Assembly (NCBI RefSeq): GCF_000382225.1
Contig: NZ_KB907821.1
Span: 1-61,295 of the forward strand
Direction: 5' to 3'
DNA from: Hymenobacter aerophilus DSM 13606
GTDB taxonomy: Bacteria; Bacteroidota; Bacteroidia; Cytophagales; Hymenobacteraceae
Length of the DNA: 61,295 nt
Shown: piece by piece, positions 7,826-16,592 of the stretch
Layout: the number at the start of each line of letters is the position of its first letter
Position numbering within the stretch: the first letter of the stretch is position 1
Position numbers and translations under genes: made by a program
Notes under the pieces: generated by a model
What the model was told of the DNA's origin: nothing
The model's input: only the letters and a program-made list of their open reading frames with translations
The model's database searches: none

Positions 7826-8374
7826 TTACAGCTGCCGCAGCACCCGGCAGGGGTTGCCCACGGCCACCACGCCCGCCGGCACATCGCGCGTCACCACGCT
7901 GCCCGCCCCGATGGTGGTGTTGTCGCCGATGCAAACGCCGGGCAGCACAATCACGCCCGCGCCCAGCCATACGTTGTGCCCGATATGGATGGGCCGGGCA
8001 AACTCCCAGCCCGCCACGCGCGGGGCCACTTCCACGGGGTGCCCGGCGGTGCTCAGCAGCACGTTCGGGGCCACCAGCACGTTGTCGCCGAACGTGATGG
8101 GGGCGCAGTCGAGCAACGTGAGGTTGTAGTTGGCGTAGAAATTCCGGCCCAGCCGGATGTTGTAGCCGTAGTCGCAACGAAACGGGGCCTCCAGGTGCGC
8201 GTCGGTTTCGTAGCCCAGCAGTTCGGCCAGCACGGCGCGGTCGGGCGCTGCCGGCTGCTGGTTGTAGCGGTGGCACAGCTGTTTGGCGCGCAGGCGCTCG
8301 GCCTGCAACTGCGGGTCGTTGGCCTGGTACAGCTCGCCGGCCAGCATTTTCTGCTTGTCAATCGAGTCAGCCAT
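7826..8374 (-). CDS. Maltose/galactoside O-acetyltransferase-type protein
   Basis: A 182-residue left-handed beta-helix acetyltransferase. The N-terminal MAC domain is clear (DKQKMLAGELYQANDPQLQAER style), followed by hexapeptide repeats, FRCDYGYNIRLGRNFYANYN, the catalytic-His region LLSTAGHPVEV with the Lys/Arg pattern RPIHIGHNVWLGAGVIVLPGV, and the closing TTIGAGSVVTRDVPAGVVAVGNP. The family transfers acetyl from acetyl-CoA to sugars such as maltose, glucose or galactosides; the true acceptor is not evident. It starts 24 bases after the rluF stop region on the same strand, so it may be the second gene of an rluF operon. Confidence 0.93.
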   Translation of the reverse strand: MADSIDKQKMLAGELYQANDPQLQAERLRAKQLCHRYNQQPAAPDRAVLAELLGYETDAHLEAPFRCDYGYNIRLGRNFYANYNLTLLDCAPITFGDNVLVAPNVLLSTAGHPVEVAPRVAGWEFARPIHIGHNVWLGAGVIVLPGVCIGDNTTIGAGSVVTRDVPAGVVAVGNPCRVLRQL

Positions 8375-8398
8375 GCGAGAGGAACAACAGATGAGGCG

Positions 8399-9505
8399 CT
8401 ACCGGCTGCGGCTGGCCCCGCGGCTGCCACGGCCGCTGCTCTTGCCTTTGGCCGGGCGCTTGGCAGCACCTTGGGGGCCGCTTTTCGGACCCGCCGACTT
8501 ACCGGGCCGGGGACCGGCCTTGTCGGTGGGGCGGCCCGAGGCTACGCTGCGGCCAGCCGTGACGAGGCGCTTGGGCTTGGCGCCGGGGCGGGTCGAGTCT
8601 TTGTCGAGCCAGGTGCCGGCGGGCAGGGCTTTGGTTTTGCGCGGGGCCTCGTCGCCCATTTTGGGGTCGGAGGCGGGGCGCACGATGTCGGGGCGGCTGG
8701 TAGCGCGGCGGGCGGTTTTGGGGCCCGAACGGTCGCCCCACTGCTCGGCCGTCGATACCACTTTGCGACGGCGCGGGGTGCGGCCGTCGTCGGTGCCCTT
8801 CGAGTCCTCAATCATCTCAAACAGCACCTTCAGCTCCTTGTCGCGCAGCTCACGCCACTCGCCGGGGCCCAGGCCCTTGATGCTGATGTTCATGATGCGG
8901 ATGCGTTCGAGCTGCACCACTTCGTAGCCGAAATACTCGCACATGCGCCGGATCTGGCGGTTCATGCCCTGCACCAGCGTGAGCCGGAAAATGTAGGGCG
9001 TTTCCTTCACCACTTTGCATTTCTGGGTCATCACCCCCAGAATGGGCACCCCGTTCTGCATGCCCTCGATGAAATCGTCCTTGAGCGGCTTGTCCACCAT
9101 CACGATGTACTCCTTCTCGTGCTGGTTGCCGGCGCGCAGGATTTTGTTCACGATGTCGCCGTTGCTCGTCATCAGCAGCAGGCCCTGCGACTCCTTGTCG
9201 AGGCGGCCGATGGGGAAGATGCGCACCGTGTGCTTGATGGCCCGGATAACGTTGTCCTTGACGCCCAGATCGGTGGTCGTGACGATGCCGGGCGGCTTGT
9301 TGTAGGCCAGGTACACGGCCTCTTCCTCGGGCCGGGGCTCGATGTGGGCGCCGTTCACTATCACCCGGTCGCGGCTCGTTACCTGGTCGCCGATGCTGGC
9401 GCGCTTGCCGTTCACCGTCACGTTGCCCTGCTCGATGTGGCGGTCGGCTTCGCGGCGCGAGCACACGCCACTTTCGCTGATGTATTTATTGAGTCGGGTA
9501 GCCAT
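8399..9505 (-). CDS. rluF: 23S rRNA pseudouridine synthase RluF with a long basic tail
   Basis: A 368-residue protein starting [13 protein letters not shown] at ATG 9505. Residues 1-50 are an S4 RNA-binding domain ([17 protein letters not shown]). The RsuA/RluB/E/F catalytic domain follows with Asp103 in [16 protein letters not shown], and the RluF-type [30 protein letters not shown]. The core ends near residue 240; the last ~125 residues are Pro/Lys/Arg/Gly-rich and low in complexity, a disordered cationic tail common in Bacteroidota orthologues and probably RNA- or ribosome-binding. A TACCTTTG box at 9583-9590 drives it. Confidence 0.93.
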   Translation of the reverse strand: MATRLNKYISESGVCSRREADRHIEQGNVTVNGKRASIGDQVTSRDRVIVNGAHIEPRPEEEAVYLAYNKPPGIVTTTDLGVKDNVIRAIKHTVRIFPIGRLDKESQGLLLMTSNGDIVNKILRAGNQHEKEYIVMVDKPLKDDFIEGMQNGVPILGVMTQKCKVVKETPYIFRLTLVQGMNRQIRRMCEYFGYEVVQLERIRIMNISIKGLGPGEWRELRDKELKVLFEMIEDSKGTDDGRTPRRRKVVSTAEQWGDRSGPKTARRATSRPDIVRPASDPKMGDEAPRKTKALPAGTWLDKDSTRPGAKPKRLVTAGRSVASGRPTDKAGPRPGKSAGPKSGPQGAAKRPAKGKSSGRGSRGASRSR

Positions 9506-9582
9506 GGTGATAGAGCTTGATGCGGAGAGCCGGGGCAACGGTAAAAGAAGCGGCTGCCGACCCGAGGTGGGCCAGCAGCCTA

Positions 9583-9590
9583 CAAAGGTA
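9583..9590 (-). promoter_or_regulatory. -7 box (TACCTTTG) of rluF
   Basis: Exact TAnnTTTG on the reverse strand, 78 bases upstream of the rluF ATG. No clear -33 TTG was found at the expected distance. Confidence 0.55.
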
Positions 9591-9638
9591 CGCCGGATAT
9601 AGGAGAGGGTAGAACAGGCGGGTGAATCCTGCTTATCC

Positions 9639-10130
9639 TTAGGGCATCTTTTCTACGAGAACTGGAGCGCATCCCGCATCCTCACATTCACCGATTTTTA
9701 CAAAAGTGGGGTGAAAGAAATCTTTTATCCTTATTAGCTTATCCCCGTTGATATAGACATCCGGCTTCTCTGTAATGTCGTCTTCCAGCGTGTCTTTAAG
9801 CTGATTGATAAAAAAACTGGCCCTGGCTATTTTATCTTTGTTAGAACACTTGTTAGTGTAAACAACAGCCAGTTTATTACTGATGGTCGCATAATAGCAA
9901 GGTGGATCATTCCTGATAGAACTCAGATATATTATGCTGCTTATGTAATACTGTTTACAACCATTCTTGCTCTCAATTATTTCTATGTACGGGACTTCGT
10001 CGCGGGCCTTATAGCGCTCTGAAATATACTCTTTGACGCACTTATTAGTTAGATTGTACGAATATTCCTCTTGCTGACTGGTGCAGGCAACAAGCGACAG
10101 CAGAAGGAAATATAGCAAGATATTTCTCAT
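9639..10130 (-). CDS. Small low-GC lipoprotein, unknown
   Basis: A 163-residue protein from ATG 10130: [20 protein letters not shown] is a lipoprotein signal with lipobox LVAC. The mature part has several Cys ([36 protein letters not shown]), which could form disulphides outside the inner membrane. No family recognised. Base composition is far more AT-rich than the neighbours and codon use differs, so it was probably gained recently. It is the last gene of a three-gene run (gaps of 20 and 12 bases) with the two unknown genes upstream, which have normal composition at least in the membrane protein. Confidence 0.7.
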   Translation of the reverse strand: MRNILLYFLLLSLVACTSQQEEYSYNLTNKCVKEYISERYKARDEVPYIEIIESKNGCKQYYISSIIYLSSIRNDPPCYYATISNKLAVVYTNKCSNKDKIARASFFINQLKDTLEDDITEKPDVYINGDKLIRIKDFFHPTFVKIGECEDAGCAPVLVEKMP

Positions 10131-10150
10131 TCGATAATTACCAAATACCT

Positions 10151-10513
10151 TCAAGTGCGGATAGGAATTGAGGCTAAAAAAGCAAACAGTGCCGTTTTTA
10201 GTTCAGATGGCGGCGCGGATGGCGTGACGGTGCTTAGCAATAACGGCAAGCTGCCATCCTTGGGCGAAAAGATTCCAGTGGTGGTATTGAAACACAACTG
10301 GCCCTGCGTAAAGTCACGCTCTTGCTCGCCGTTTGCTAGCGTGCGCATATTCTCGAAATCGAGTTGGTTGAGCATGCCGCTGTCTTTATCGAAGCGGAAC
10401 CAGAAATATACATCGGCCGGGTGCTCGCTCTGCACGTCGAGGCGCTGGATTTCGAACAGCAGGTCGGTGTCAGCTTCAAGCAGAAACAGGACGTGGTAGC
10501 GTGGGTCAGACAT
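10151..10513 (-). CDS. Unknown 120-residue cytosolic protein
   Basis: Not recognised. MSDPRYHVLFLLEADTDLLFE begins a predicted alpha/beta domain with no signal peptide or membrane segment; WFRFDKDSGMLNQLDFENMR and TQGQLCFNTTTGIFSP look like beta hairpins. It starts 12 bases after the membrane gene 10526-10936 and stops 20 bases before the low-GC lipoprotein, so these three are probably one operon. Confidence 0.65.
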   Translation of the reverse strand: MSDPRYHVLFLLEADTDLLFEIQRLDVQSEHPADVYFWFRFDKDSGMLNQLDFENMRTLANGEQERDFTQGQLCFNTTTGIFSPKDGSLPLLLSTVTPSAPPSELKTALFAFLASIPIRT

Positions 10514-10525
10514 GCAGAAGCCGGC

Positions 10526-10936
10526 TTATTGGGCCGCCGGAATTGCGTAGATGAGCAGGCCGATAAGCGGCGCAAAAATCAGCAGGCAGACCAGCAGGGG
10601 CCGCCAGACGCTGCGGGCCGGGAAGGCGCGCTTGTTGCCGATAAATTTATCGGCGTAGCTGTTGAGGCCGTAGCCGCCGGCCAGCCCGATACCCACCGCG
10701 TAGGCCCCGAGGGCGGAGTCATCGGGCAGAAAGTAGAGCAGCCCCATCAGCACCACCGTGTAGGCCACGCTGCCCCACAGGGCCTTTTGCGCCTCCCCGG
10801 GCCGGCCCACCGCCCGCAGGTTCTGGGCCGTGAGCACGCCGCCGGTTATGGCCGTGAACACCAGCGAGAACAGCCGGATGTTGCGCTGGGAATACAGGGC
10901 GGGCAGGGGAGCGGAAGTGGAAGCAGGTTTGGGCAT
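10526..10936 (-). CDS. Four-helix membrane protein, unknown
   Basis: A 136-residue protein with about four membrane segments: LFSLVFTAITGGVLTAQNL, ALWGSVAYTVVLMGLLYFLP, GAYAVGIGLAGGYGLNSY and RPLLVCLLIFAPLIGLLIYA. The N-terminal ~15 residues are polar and Pro/Ser-rich. No family recognised; similar small proteins occur in Cytophagales. It is the first gene of the run that ends with the low-GC lipoprotein. Confidence 0.68.
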   Translation of the reverse strand: MPKPASTSAPLPALYSQRNIRLFSLVFTAITGGVLTAQNLRAVGRPGEAQKALWGSVAYTVVLMGLLYFLPDDSALGAYAVGIGLAGGYGLNSYADKFIGNKRAFPARSVWRPLLVCLLIFAPLIGLLIYAIPAAQ

Positions 10937-10984
10937 CAGATGACTAAAGGCGGCAGCGGGGGAAGTGCTGCTGTAGGTTTGGAC

Positions 10985-12052
10985 CTACAATTTTACCGCT
11001 TTTTCGCCCCGGTCCACGCCTTTCATCCAGCTAATCAGGCCGTGCATGTAGGTGGGCTGGTCGTCGTAGAAGCTCATGTGAGAGCCGCGGGGGCAGATAA
11101 GGGCGGTGCCATGCTGCACTTTTTCGGCCACCATGCGCATGTGTTCGGGGTCCATGGTGTCGTACTTGCCGCCGATGCTGAGCACGGGCACCGCCAGCCT
11201 GGGCAGGTCGGGCACGCGGTTCCAGTTGAGCAGCTTGCCGGCTACGCCGAACTCGCTCGGGCCCTGCATGGTCACGTAGAGCGACTGGTTCATTTTGGCA
11301 AACGAGCGGTTTACCGGCTCGGGCCACGCATCGAGGGGGCGCCGCAGAATGTGCTGGGTGTAGAAGTTGGGCAGCAGCAGCTCCATGTAGCGCGGGTTCT
11401 GGTAGTCTTTGCGCGCCTCCAGGGCCCGGATTTCCTTGAGCACTTCGGGCTTGAGCTGCGGGGCCAGCACCTCGTCGGCGTACTTGCCGTAGGCCGGAAT
11501 GCTCATCATCATGTTGCTGATGACTAAGCCTTTGAGGTGCTGCTGGTACTTAAGGGCGTATTCGGCGGCCAGGATGCCGCCCCAGCTGTGGCCCAGCAAA
11601 TAGAAGTTGCTGCTGTCGAGCTGGAGGGCCTGGCGAACCTGCTCCACTTCCTCCACGTAGCGCGGCAGGCTCCACATGCTGGTGTCCTGGGGGTTGTCGG
11701 AGTTGCCGCAGCCGAGCTGGTCGTAGTAGATGAACTCGATACCCTCGCGGGGCAGGAAGCTTTCCATGCACTCGAAATACTCGTGCGTGGCGCCCGGCCC
11801 GCCATTGAGCAGCAGCAGCTTGATGCGCGGGTTGCTCCCAAACCGTTTGGTCCAGACGTTGAAGGTGCCTTTGGGCGTCGTGATGGGCACCATTTTCACG
11901 CCGCCATCGGCCAGTACCGTGGTGTCGGGGGCGGGGAAGTAGGTGGTGAGAGCCGGGGTGCCCGTCGGCGTGTCGGGCGCTTCGGTTGAGGCGGGGGAGC
12001 AGGCGGCGGCCATCAGGGCCAGCAGGGTGGGAGCGAGGAGGCGTTTCAGCAT
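10985..12052 (-). CDS. Proline iminopeptidase-type alpha/beta-hydrolase lipoprotein
   Basis: A 355-residue serine peptidase-like hydrolase. The signal ends in a lipobox (LMAAACSP, Cys18), so it is exported and lipid-anchored. The S33-family oxyanion motif GGPGATHEYF is at 84-93 and the nucleophile Ser156 lies in LLGHSWGGILAAEYAL; Asp in GGKYDTMDPEH and His in CPRGSHMSFYDD complete the triad. Known relatives release N-terminal proline from peptides. It is preceded (on its strand) by hairpin element H2, with no partner gene in close spacing. Confidence 0.9.
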   Translation of the reverse strand: MLKRLLAPTLLALMAAACSPASTEAPDTPTGTPALTTYFPAPDTTVLADGGVKMVPITTPKGTFNVWTKRFGSNPRIKLLLLNGGPGATHEYFECMESFLPREGIEFIYYDQLGCGNSDNPQDTSMWSLPRYVEEVEQVRQALQLDSSNFYLLGHSWGGILAAEYALKYQQHLKGLVISNMMMSIPAYGKYADEVLAPQLKPEVLKEIRALEARKDYQNPRYMELLLPNFYTQHILRRPLDAWPEPVNRSFAKMNQSLYVTMQGPSEFGVAGKLLNWNRVPDLPRLAVPVLSIGGKYDTMDPEHMRMVAEKVQHGTALICPRGSHMSFYDDQPTYMHGLISWMKGVDRGEKAVKL

Positions 12053-12097
12053 CCGGCAATATATTCAGTTGTTCGTTGTCAGGGGATGATTTTCAGA

Positions 12098-12212
12098 CAA
12101 AAAGAAGGGTCATTCAGAGCAGCGCGAAGAATCTCGCGTGCTGATGTTGAGTTACCTGGGCAATGTCAGCACGCGAGATTCTTCGCGCTGCTCAGAATGA
12201 CCGTTCTTTTTG
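12098..12212. repeat. Hairpin element H2 (GTCAT-family)
   Basis: Arms of about 50 bp: left CAAAAAGAAGGGTCATTCAG... and right ...TGACCGTTCTTTTTG, with inner words GAAGAATCTCGCGTGCTGA and loop GAGTTACCTGGG. The inner part and the GTTACC loop match H1 at 4301, so the two are homologous. Confidence 0.92.
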
Positions 12213-12230
12213 CCTGATAATTACTAGGCA

Positions 12231-13289
12231 CTACTCCGCCAGCCACTGGGCCGTCCGGTACTCGCCGGGGCCGATGAACAGGTGCAGCAGATCGTCGGTA
12301 AGTTGGAGGCCGTTGGCGCTGTTGGTGAAGAAGAGCAGGCTTTCGCGGCGGTCGGGGAAGGCCATGAAGAAGCCCTGAAAGTCGCCGTTGTCGCCCCAGT
12401 GCCAGAGGGCGGGGCCGGCGCTGGTGCTGGCCAGGCCCACGCCCGCAGCCCAGGCCACAAACGGGTCGGCGGGGCCGGTGGGCCGGCCGCAGCGGTTGGC
12501 CTCGTTGGCGGCCAGCCGCAGTAGCCGGGCGGTGGCTGGTTTCAGGCCGCGGCCGGTGTACAGGGCTTGCAGGAAGCGGTTGTAGTCGGGGGCGGTGGTG
12601 AGCAGGCTGTACGCCGCGTAAGGCTCCGCGAAGCGCCGCACCTGAGTTGGCTGGCCGGCTTTGTCGTGGCCGGTGGCGGCGTTGCCCGCGAAGTCGGCCC
12701 GCCACCGGAAGCTGCTGCGGCGCATTTTCAGCGGCCCGAAGACCTCGCGCCGGGCCAGGCTTTCCAGCGGCTCGCCCGTCAACTGCTCCAGCGTGCGTTG
12801 CAGCCACACGAAGCCCTCGCCCGAGTAGTTCCAGCAGCTGTCGGGTGCAAACCGGAAGGTCAGCGGCGAGGCGGCCCAGGTCGGCCCCAGCGGGTTATCG
12901 GCCCAGTTGGGCAGGCCGGTGGTGTGGGTGAGCACCATGCGGGCCGTCACGTGGGCGGCCCGGGGCTGGCCCTGCACCCGCGGATACGGCGCGTAGCTGA
13001 GCAGCGGCCGGTCGAGGTCGAGCCGGCCCTGGTCGTGCAGGCGCAGCGTGAGGTAGGCCAGCACCACCTTGCCCAGCGAAGCCGCCTGAAACACGGTTTC
13101 AGCAGTTACAGCAGCAGCCGAATCCTGCCGCATTCGACCCATAGCGTAGGTGCTCACCTTGCGGCCTTTGGTGTGCACCACCTGCAACCCGGGCACGTGG
13201 CGCTGGCTCAGCAGGGCCGCTAGTTCGGCCTGCTGGGCCGAGGCCGGCCGACAGAGCAGCAGCAGAAACGGTAGAAGCAGCAGTTTCAT
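12231..13289 (-). CDS. Class C beta-lactamase-family serine hydrolase
   Basis: A 352-residue exported protein with signal peptide MKLLLLPFLLLLCRPASAQ. The SxxK catalytic motif is SLGK at 71-74 (FQAASLGKVVLAYL), and the second motif is YSG at about 180 (CWNYSGEGFVWLQRTLEQ). ALWHWGDNGDFQGFFMAFP near 310 occupies the KTG/HTG position, here reading WGDNG in place of HTGxxG. The fold covers DD-peptidases, esterases and beta-lactamases; drug resistance should not be assumed. It is a single gene, with H2 directly after its stop codon. Confidence 0.9.
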   Translation of the reverse strand: MKLLLLPFLLLLCRPASAQQAELAALLSQRHVPGLQVVHTKGRKVSTYAMGRMRQDSAAAVTAETVFQAASLGKVVLAYLTLRLHDQGRLDLDRPLLSYAPYPRVQGQPRAAHVTARMVLTHTTGLPNWADNPLGPTWAASPLTFRFAPDSCWNYSGEGFVWLQRTLEQLTGEPLESLARREVFGPLKMRRSSFRWRADFAGNAATGHDKAGQPTQVRRFAEPYAAYSLLTTAPDYNRFLQALYTGRGLKPATARLLRLAANEANRCGRPTGPADPFVAWAAGVGLASTSAGPALWHWGDNGDFQGFFMAFPDRRESLLFFTNSANGLQLTDDLLHLFIGPGEYRTAQWLAE

Positions 13290-13327
13290 CGGGGGCGGGG
13301 AGGACGGGCGCAGCGTTGCGGCCGACG

Positions 13328-13515
13328 CGGATGCAGTGGCAGATGCGAAATCAGAGGAAACGGTTGCCCTATTCGATAATCAAAACGGGCCGCCCCACCC
13401 GGAGCGGCCCGCTAATCAAAGCCAAGCGGCGTTCCACATCTGCCGGAAGGTATTTCACCTCCGGATTAGCTGCTACCGAAATCTGCGAAATCCGGTCATC
13501 TGCAACATCTGTGAT
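13328..13515. repeat. Inverted word array abutting the yebC stop
   Basis: Left words gatgcagtggcagatgcgaa and right words gaaatctgcgaaatccggtc, catctgcaacatctgtgatt are loosely complementary. The right side touches the yebC stop codon (TAA at 13516). Confidence 0.55.
13386..13415 (-). terminator. Terminator downstream of yebC
   Basis: On the reverse strand CGGGCCGCTCC / GGGGCGGCCCG is followed by TTTTGATT. It lies 100 bases after the yebC stop and inside the word array. Confidence 0.6.
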
Positions 13516-14250
13516 TTAGCCGAGCGTGTGGTACACGGCCTGCACGTCGTCATCTTCCTCGAACTTCTCAATCAGGTTCATCACTTCTTCCAGCTCATCG
13601 CCTTCGAGGTGCACGGTGGTGTTGGGCACGCGCTGCAGCTGGGCCGATACCACGTTGAGCTGCTTTTCCTCCAGCGCCTTCTGCATCTGGCCGAAGTCGG
13701 TGAAAGCGGTTTCCACCACGATGAAGTCGGTGGTGTTGCCCTGCTCGTCCTCCTCCTGGTCGGCGTACACGTCTTCGGCGCCGGCATCAATCAGCTCCAG
13801 CTCCAGCTCATCCAGCTCCAGGCCCTCGGCGGCCAGCTTGAACACGCCCTTGCGGGTGAACGTGTAATCGGACGAGCCGGCGGTGCCCAGCGAGCCGTTG
13901 CCACGGTTGAAATACATGCGCACGTTGGCCACGGTGCGGGTGGGGTTGTCGGTGGCCGTTTCGATAACCACGGCCACGCCGTGGGGCGCGTAGCCCTCGT
14001 ACACTACCTCCTCGTAATCCTTTTCCTCGCGCGAGGAAGCCCGCTTGATGGCGGCTTCCACCCGGTCTTTGGGCATGTTCACGCCCTTGCCGTTCTGGAT
14101 GGCCGTGCGCAGGCGCGAGTTGGTATCGGGGTTGGGGCCGCCTTCTTTCACGGCCATCACAATCTCGCGGCCGATGCGGGTAAAATCTTTCGACATCCGG
14201 TCCCAGCGCTTCATTTTGCGACCTTTCCGGAATTCAAACGCGCGTCCCAT
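13516..14250 (-). CDS. yebC: YebC/PmpR-family protein
   Basis: A 244-residue member of the widespread YebC/PmpR/TACO1 family, annotated as DNA-binding regulators and more recently tied to translation of proline-rich stretches. It starts MGRAFEFRKGRKMKRWDRMSK (slightly different from the usual MAGHSKWANIK...RK but typical of Bacteroidota), followed by FTRIGREIVMAVKEGGPNPDTNSRLR, NMPKDRVEAAIKRAS, YEGYAPHGVAVVIETATDNPTRT and the acidic C-terminal EKFEEDDDVQAVYHTLG. Single gene; length is normal. Confidence 0.95.
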   Translation of the reverse strand: MGRAFEFRKGRKMKRWDRMSKDFTRIGREIVMAVKEGGPNPDTNSRLRTAIQNGKGVNMPKDRVEAAIKRASSREEKDYEEVVYEGYAPHGVAVVIETATDNPTRTVANVRMYFNRGNGSLGTAGSSDYTFTRKGVFKLAAEGLELDELELELIDAGAEDVYADQEEDEQGNTTDFIVVETAFTDFGQMQKALEEKQLNVVSAQLQRVPNTTVHLEGDELEEVMNLIEKFEEDDDVQAVYHTLG

Positions 14251-14257
14251 CTATGTT

Positions 14258-14285
14258 GAATGAGTGAGTAAGTGAATAAGTGAAC
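14258..14285. repeat. Short GTGAATAA word array before yebC
   Basis: gaatgagtgagtaagtgaataagtgaac, 7-8 base words of the GTGAATGA type, lie directly upstream of the yebC start. Confidence 0.55.
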
Positions 14286-14341
14286 CGCCTCGGCCGGTGG
14301 CCGGAGCGGGCTGCAAGTTAGCAGAAACCCGGCCGGGGCTC

Positions 14342-14474
14342 AAGGTGAGACGGTGAAATAGTGCGATGGCGAGTGATGGGTTTGAGGTTCAATAAGCCCT
14401 TCGAGGCAAGCGGCACATCAGGCAGGCCCCTGAAACATCAAACTCACCATTTCACTATCTCACCATCTCAGCTT
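14342..14474. repeat. Inverted repeat, GGTGAAAT family, copy 1
   Basis: Left arm 14342-14391 (aaggtgagacggtgaaatag...) pairs with right arm 14431-14474 (...ctcaccatttcactatctca). The reverse complement of the right half (TGAGTTTGATGTTTCAGGGG, CCTGCCTGATG) matches the copy at 37840-37958, so the two are one dispersed family. Confidence 0.85.
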
Positions 14475-14480
14475 GCGCCG

Positions 14481-14942
14481 CTACTGCCGCCGCAGCGTGT
14501 ACGTGCTCTGGTTGCCCGCCGGAAAGCCCGCCACTACGATGGTCAGCAGGCCCTTTTCCAGCCTGAACGTGCCTTCGTCGGTGCGCGTGCGGCCGTTTGT
14601 GTCGGTGTGCGTGAAGCTGATGCGGCCGGGCGTAAAGGTGTAGCGGCCGTCCTGGTCGAAGCGCATGGGGCCGCCGTTAACCGTCAGCGTCAGGCGCTTC
14701 TGGTAGCTGCCATCGGGGCGCAGCGTGAGGGCGCCGCCCACGCCCTGGGCCGGTAGCGGCTCGGGGCTGGTTTCGCGGTTGAGGATGGTGTAGCTCAGGT
14801 AAGCGTAGGTGCCGAAAAACGACCCCGGCGCCGCCTGCGCCGCTGCCTGGGGCCGCACCTGGGCGCGCGACTGGGCCAGCAGCGGCACTGCCGCGGGCAA
14901 CACCAGCACCAGAGAAAACAGGAAGCGAAAATGGAAATTCAT
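14481..14942 (-). CDS. Secreted beta-rich protein, unknown
   Basis: A 153-residue protein from ATG 14942 with signal peptide MNFHFRFLFSLVLVLPAAVPLLAQS. The mature part (SFFGTYAYLSYTILNRETSP, GGALTLRPDGSYQKRLTLTVNG, GRYTFTPGRISFTHTD, GTFRLEKGLLTIVVAG) has the repeated strand pattern of a small lipocalin-like or META-like barrel, but I cannot assign a family. A TATCTTTC -7-like box ends three bases before the ATG (14946-14953), which favours this start over 14969. Confidence 0.72.
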   Translation of the reverse strand: MNFHFRFLFSLVLVLPAAVPLLAQSRAQVRPQAAAQAAPGSFFGTYAYLSYTILNRETSPEPLPAQGVGGALTLRPDGSYQKRLTLTVNGGPMRFDQDGRYTFTPGRISFTHTDTNGRTRTDEGTFRLEKGLLTIVVAGFPAGNQSTYTLRRQ

Positions 14943-15000
14943 GCCGAAAGATAAGCGCCGGCGCCGCAAGTGCCCGGCGCCGGCACAACCCGGCCGGCGT

Positions 15001-15417
15001 TCAAACCGGAATGCTCAGCACCCAGGCCAGGGCGGCGTCCGACTCGTCGAAATCAAAGGTTTTGATGGGCAGCACCTGCGCCACCGAAACAGCGGCGGCC
15101 ACCGCCTCACGCGAGGGCCAGTCCATGGCGTTTATCCAGGCTACGGCCCGCACGCCGCGGGCGGCCAGCGCCGGGGCCAGCTCGCGCCCAATCCAGTCGC
15201 CGGCCTCCAGCCACTCCCCGTAGGCGTCGCTGCTGTCGTTTATCATGCGGCTTACGGGCCAGGCGGTGGGCAGGCCGTGCAGCATCTGCTCGCACTGCTG
15301 CCGGGCCGACGCTGCATTGAAACGGCCGTGCCACTGCGCCCGCAGCAGCTGGTGCCGGCTGCAGTAGCTCACCAGCAGCGTCGGCGTATCGAGCAGGATT
15401 TGGTCAAATGACACCAT
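15001..15417 (-). CDS. SpoIIAA/STAS-like small protein
   Basis: A 138-residue protein from ATG 15417 (MVSFDQILLDTPTLLVSYCS). The alternating pattern (LRAQWHGRF...EQMLHGLP...VSRMINDSSDAYGEW...VRAVAWINAMDW...IKTFDFDESDAALAWVLSIP) and the ending DAALAWVLS are typical of the small SpoIIAA-like/STAS-fold proteins common in Cytophagales; the protein at 22135-22602 has the same design. Function unknown; no phosphoacceptor Ser can be named safely. The frame is open to 15555 but the extra part has no family look. Confidence 0.65.
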   Translation of the reverse strand: MVSFDQILLDTPTLLVSYCSRHQLLRAQWHGRFNAASARQQCEQMLHGLPTAWPVSRMINDSSDAYGEWLEAGDWIGRELAPALAARGVRAVAWINAMDWPSREAVAAAVSVAQVLPIKTFDFDESDAALAWVLSIPV

Positions 15418-15611
15418 GCGTCGGATAGTTTGGAAGAGAACGGGACCGGGCCGCCAGCGGCCTGTTACATACGTACGAGGCCCGGCGCCCAAAGTAAGCG
15501 CCGCCCGCCCGCCCGCGCAACCGGCGCCGCTGAAACAGCTGAGCAGCTGCCGCAAATGGCCCGAAAAAAAGCGCGAGCCAGCCCGGGCGGGCGCGTTTCG
15601 TCGCCAATCCG

Positions 15612-15619
15612 TTACTTTG
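15612..15619 (+). promoter_or_regulatory. -7-like box (TTACTTTG) of the arginase-family gene
   Basis: One mismatch to TAnnTTTG; it ends four bases before the ATG at 15624, so the message would be nearly leaderless. Confidence 0.4.
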
Positions 15620-15623
15620 GGTT

Positions 15624-16538
15624 ATGGCTGATTTTCTACGTGAGCTGATTCGCCCGGCCGCCGAGCTGCCCGCGGCCGACGTGTGTCTGGTAGGGTTGCC
15701 GCTCGATTATGGCACGGTGCTCGAAGGCGGCCGGGGCGGGGCCGCGCACGCGCCCAACGCCATCCGGGCCGAGCTGCGGCGCTACCACAAAACCTACAAC
15801 CTCGAGCACTTCGTCGACCTCAACCCGCTGCGCATCGCCGACGCCGGCAACCTGCCCCTGCGCGCCGCCCGCCACGCCGACAACCACGAAACCGTGGCCC
15901 GCGAGCTGGCCCGGCTGCTGGCCCAGTATCCGCGGGTGGTGGTGCTGGGCGGCTCGCACGATGGCACCTACAGCACCGTGCGGGGCCTGCACGCAGCCAC
16001 CGGCGGCCATCCGCTCGGCGGCATCAACCTCGATGCCCACGCCGACGTGAAAGACCGCCCGGGCCTAATCAGCAGCGGTACGCCCTTCGGCCGGCTGCTG
16101 CGCGAAGGCCTGCTGGCCGGGCCCCGCTTCACCGAAATCGGGCTGCATTCTAACCTGAATGTGCAGGCCGATATCGAGTTTCTGCACCAGCAGCGGGCCC
16201 ACATTGTGCCGCTAAGCCACGTGCAGCACGATGGCATGCCCGAGTACATGAGCCGGGCCCTGACCCGCGCCACGGCCGCCGGGCCCGCCTTCGTAAGCTT
16301 CGATATCGACTGCTGCGCCCAGGCCTTCGCGCCCGCCGTGAGTGCGCCCAGCGCCGACGGCCTCACCCCCCGCCAGGCCACCGAGGCGGCCTGGCTGGCG
16401 GGCCGCGCCGCCGGGGTACGGCTGTTTGAGGTGATGGAGCTCAACCCGCTTTTCGACCGCGACCAGCAAACGGCGCGGCTGGCCGCTACGGTTATTGCGG
16501 CGTACCTTACGGGAGTGGCCTCCACGCTCGGCGGCTAG
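15624..16538 (+). CDS. Arginase-family hydrolase (formimidoylglutamase-like)
   Basis: A 304-residue ureohydrolase-fold protein. The manganese ligands of the family appear as GGSHDGT near 113, INLDAHADVKD near 132 (DAHxD) and SFDIDCCAQAFAP near 229. In arginases the last motif is SxDxDxxDP; here DP is replaced by AQ, as in Bacteroidota HutG-like proteins that have SFDID followed by a different tail. That makes formimidoylglutamase (formimidoyl-glutamate to glutamate in histidine breakdown) the best guess, but hutH, hutU and hutI are absent from the window. ATG at 15624 follows a -7-like box by four bases. The DUF4097 gene follows 55 bases later. Confidence 0.85.
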   Translation: MADFLRELIRPAAELPAADVCLVGLPLDYGTVLEGGRGGAAHAPNAIRAELRRYHKTYNLEHFVDLNPLRIADAGNLPLRAARHADNHETVARELARLLAQYPRVVVLGGSHDGTYSTVRGLHAATGGHPLGGINLDAHADVKDRPGLISSGTPFGRLLREGLLAGPRFTEIGLHSNLNVQADIEFLHQQRAHIVPLSHVQHDGMPEYMSRALTRATAAGPAFVSFDIDCCAQAFAPAVSAPSADGLTPRQATEAAWLAGRAAGVRLFEVMELNPLFDRDQQTARLAATVIAAYLTGVASTLGG

Positions 16539-16592
16539 CATTTGGTGGCGCCGTCCGCGCCGGCCGTCTGTTTCTACCTGCTCTTCTCTACT

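Noticed and set aside
7976..9520. 514-residue forward frame over maa/rluF
   Set aside because: Antisense shadow; both reverse genes are full-length and recognisable.
12231..13289. Beta-lactam resistance gene
   Set aside because: Only the serine-hydrolase fold is supported; the third motif is altered and the fold includes many non-lactamase enzymes.
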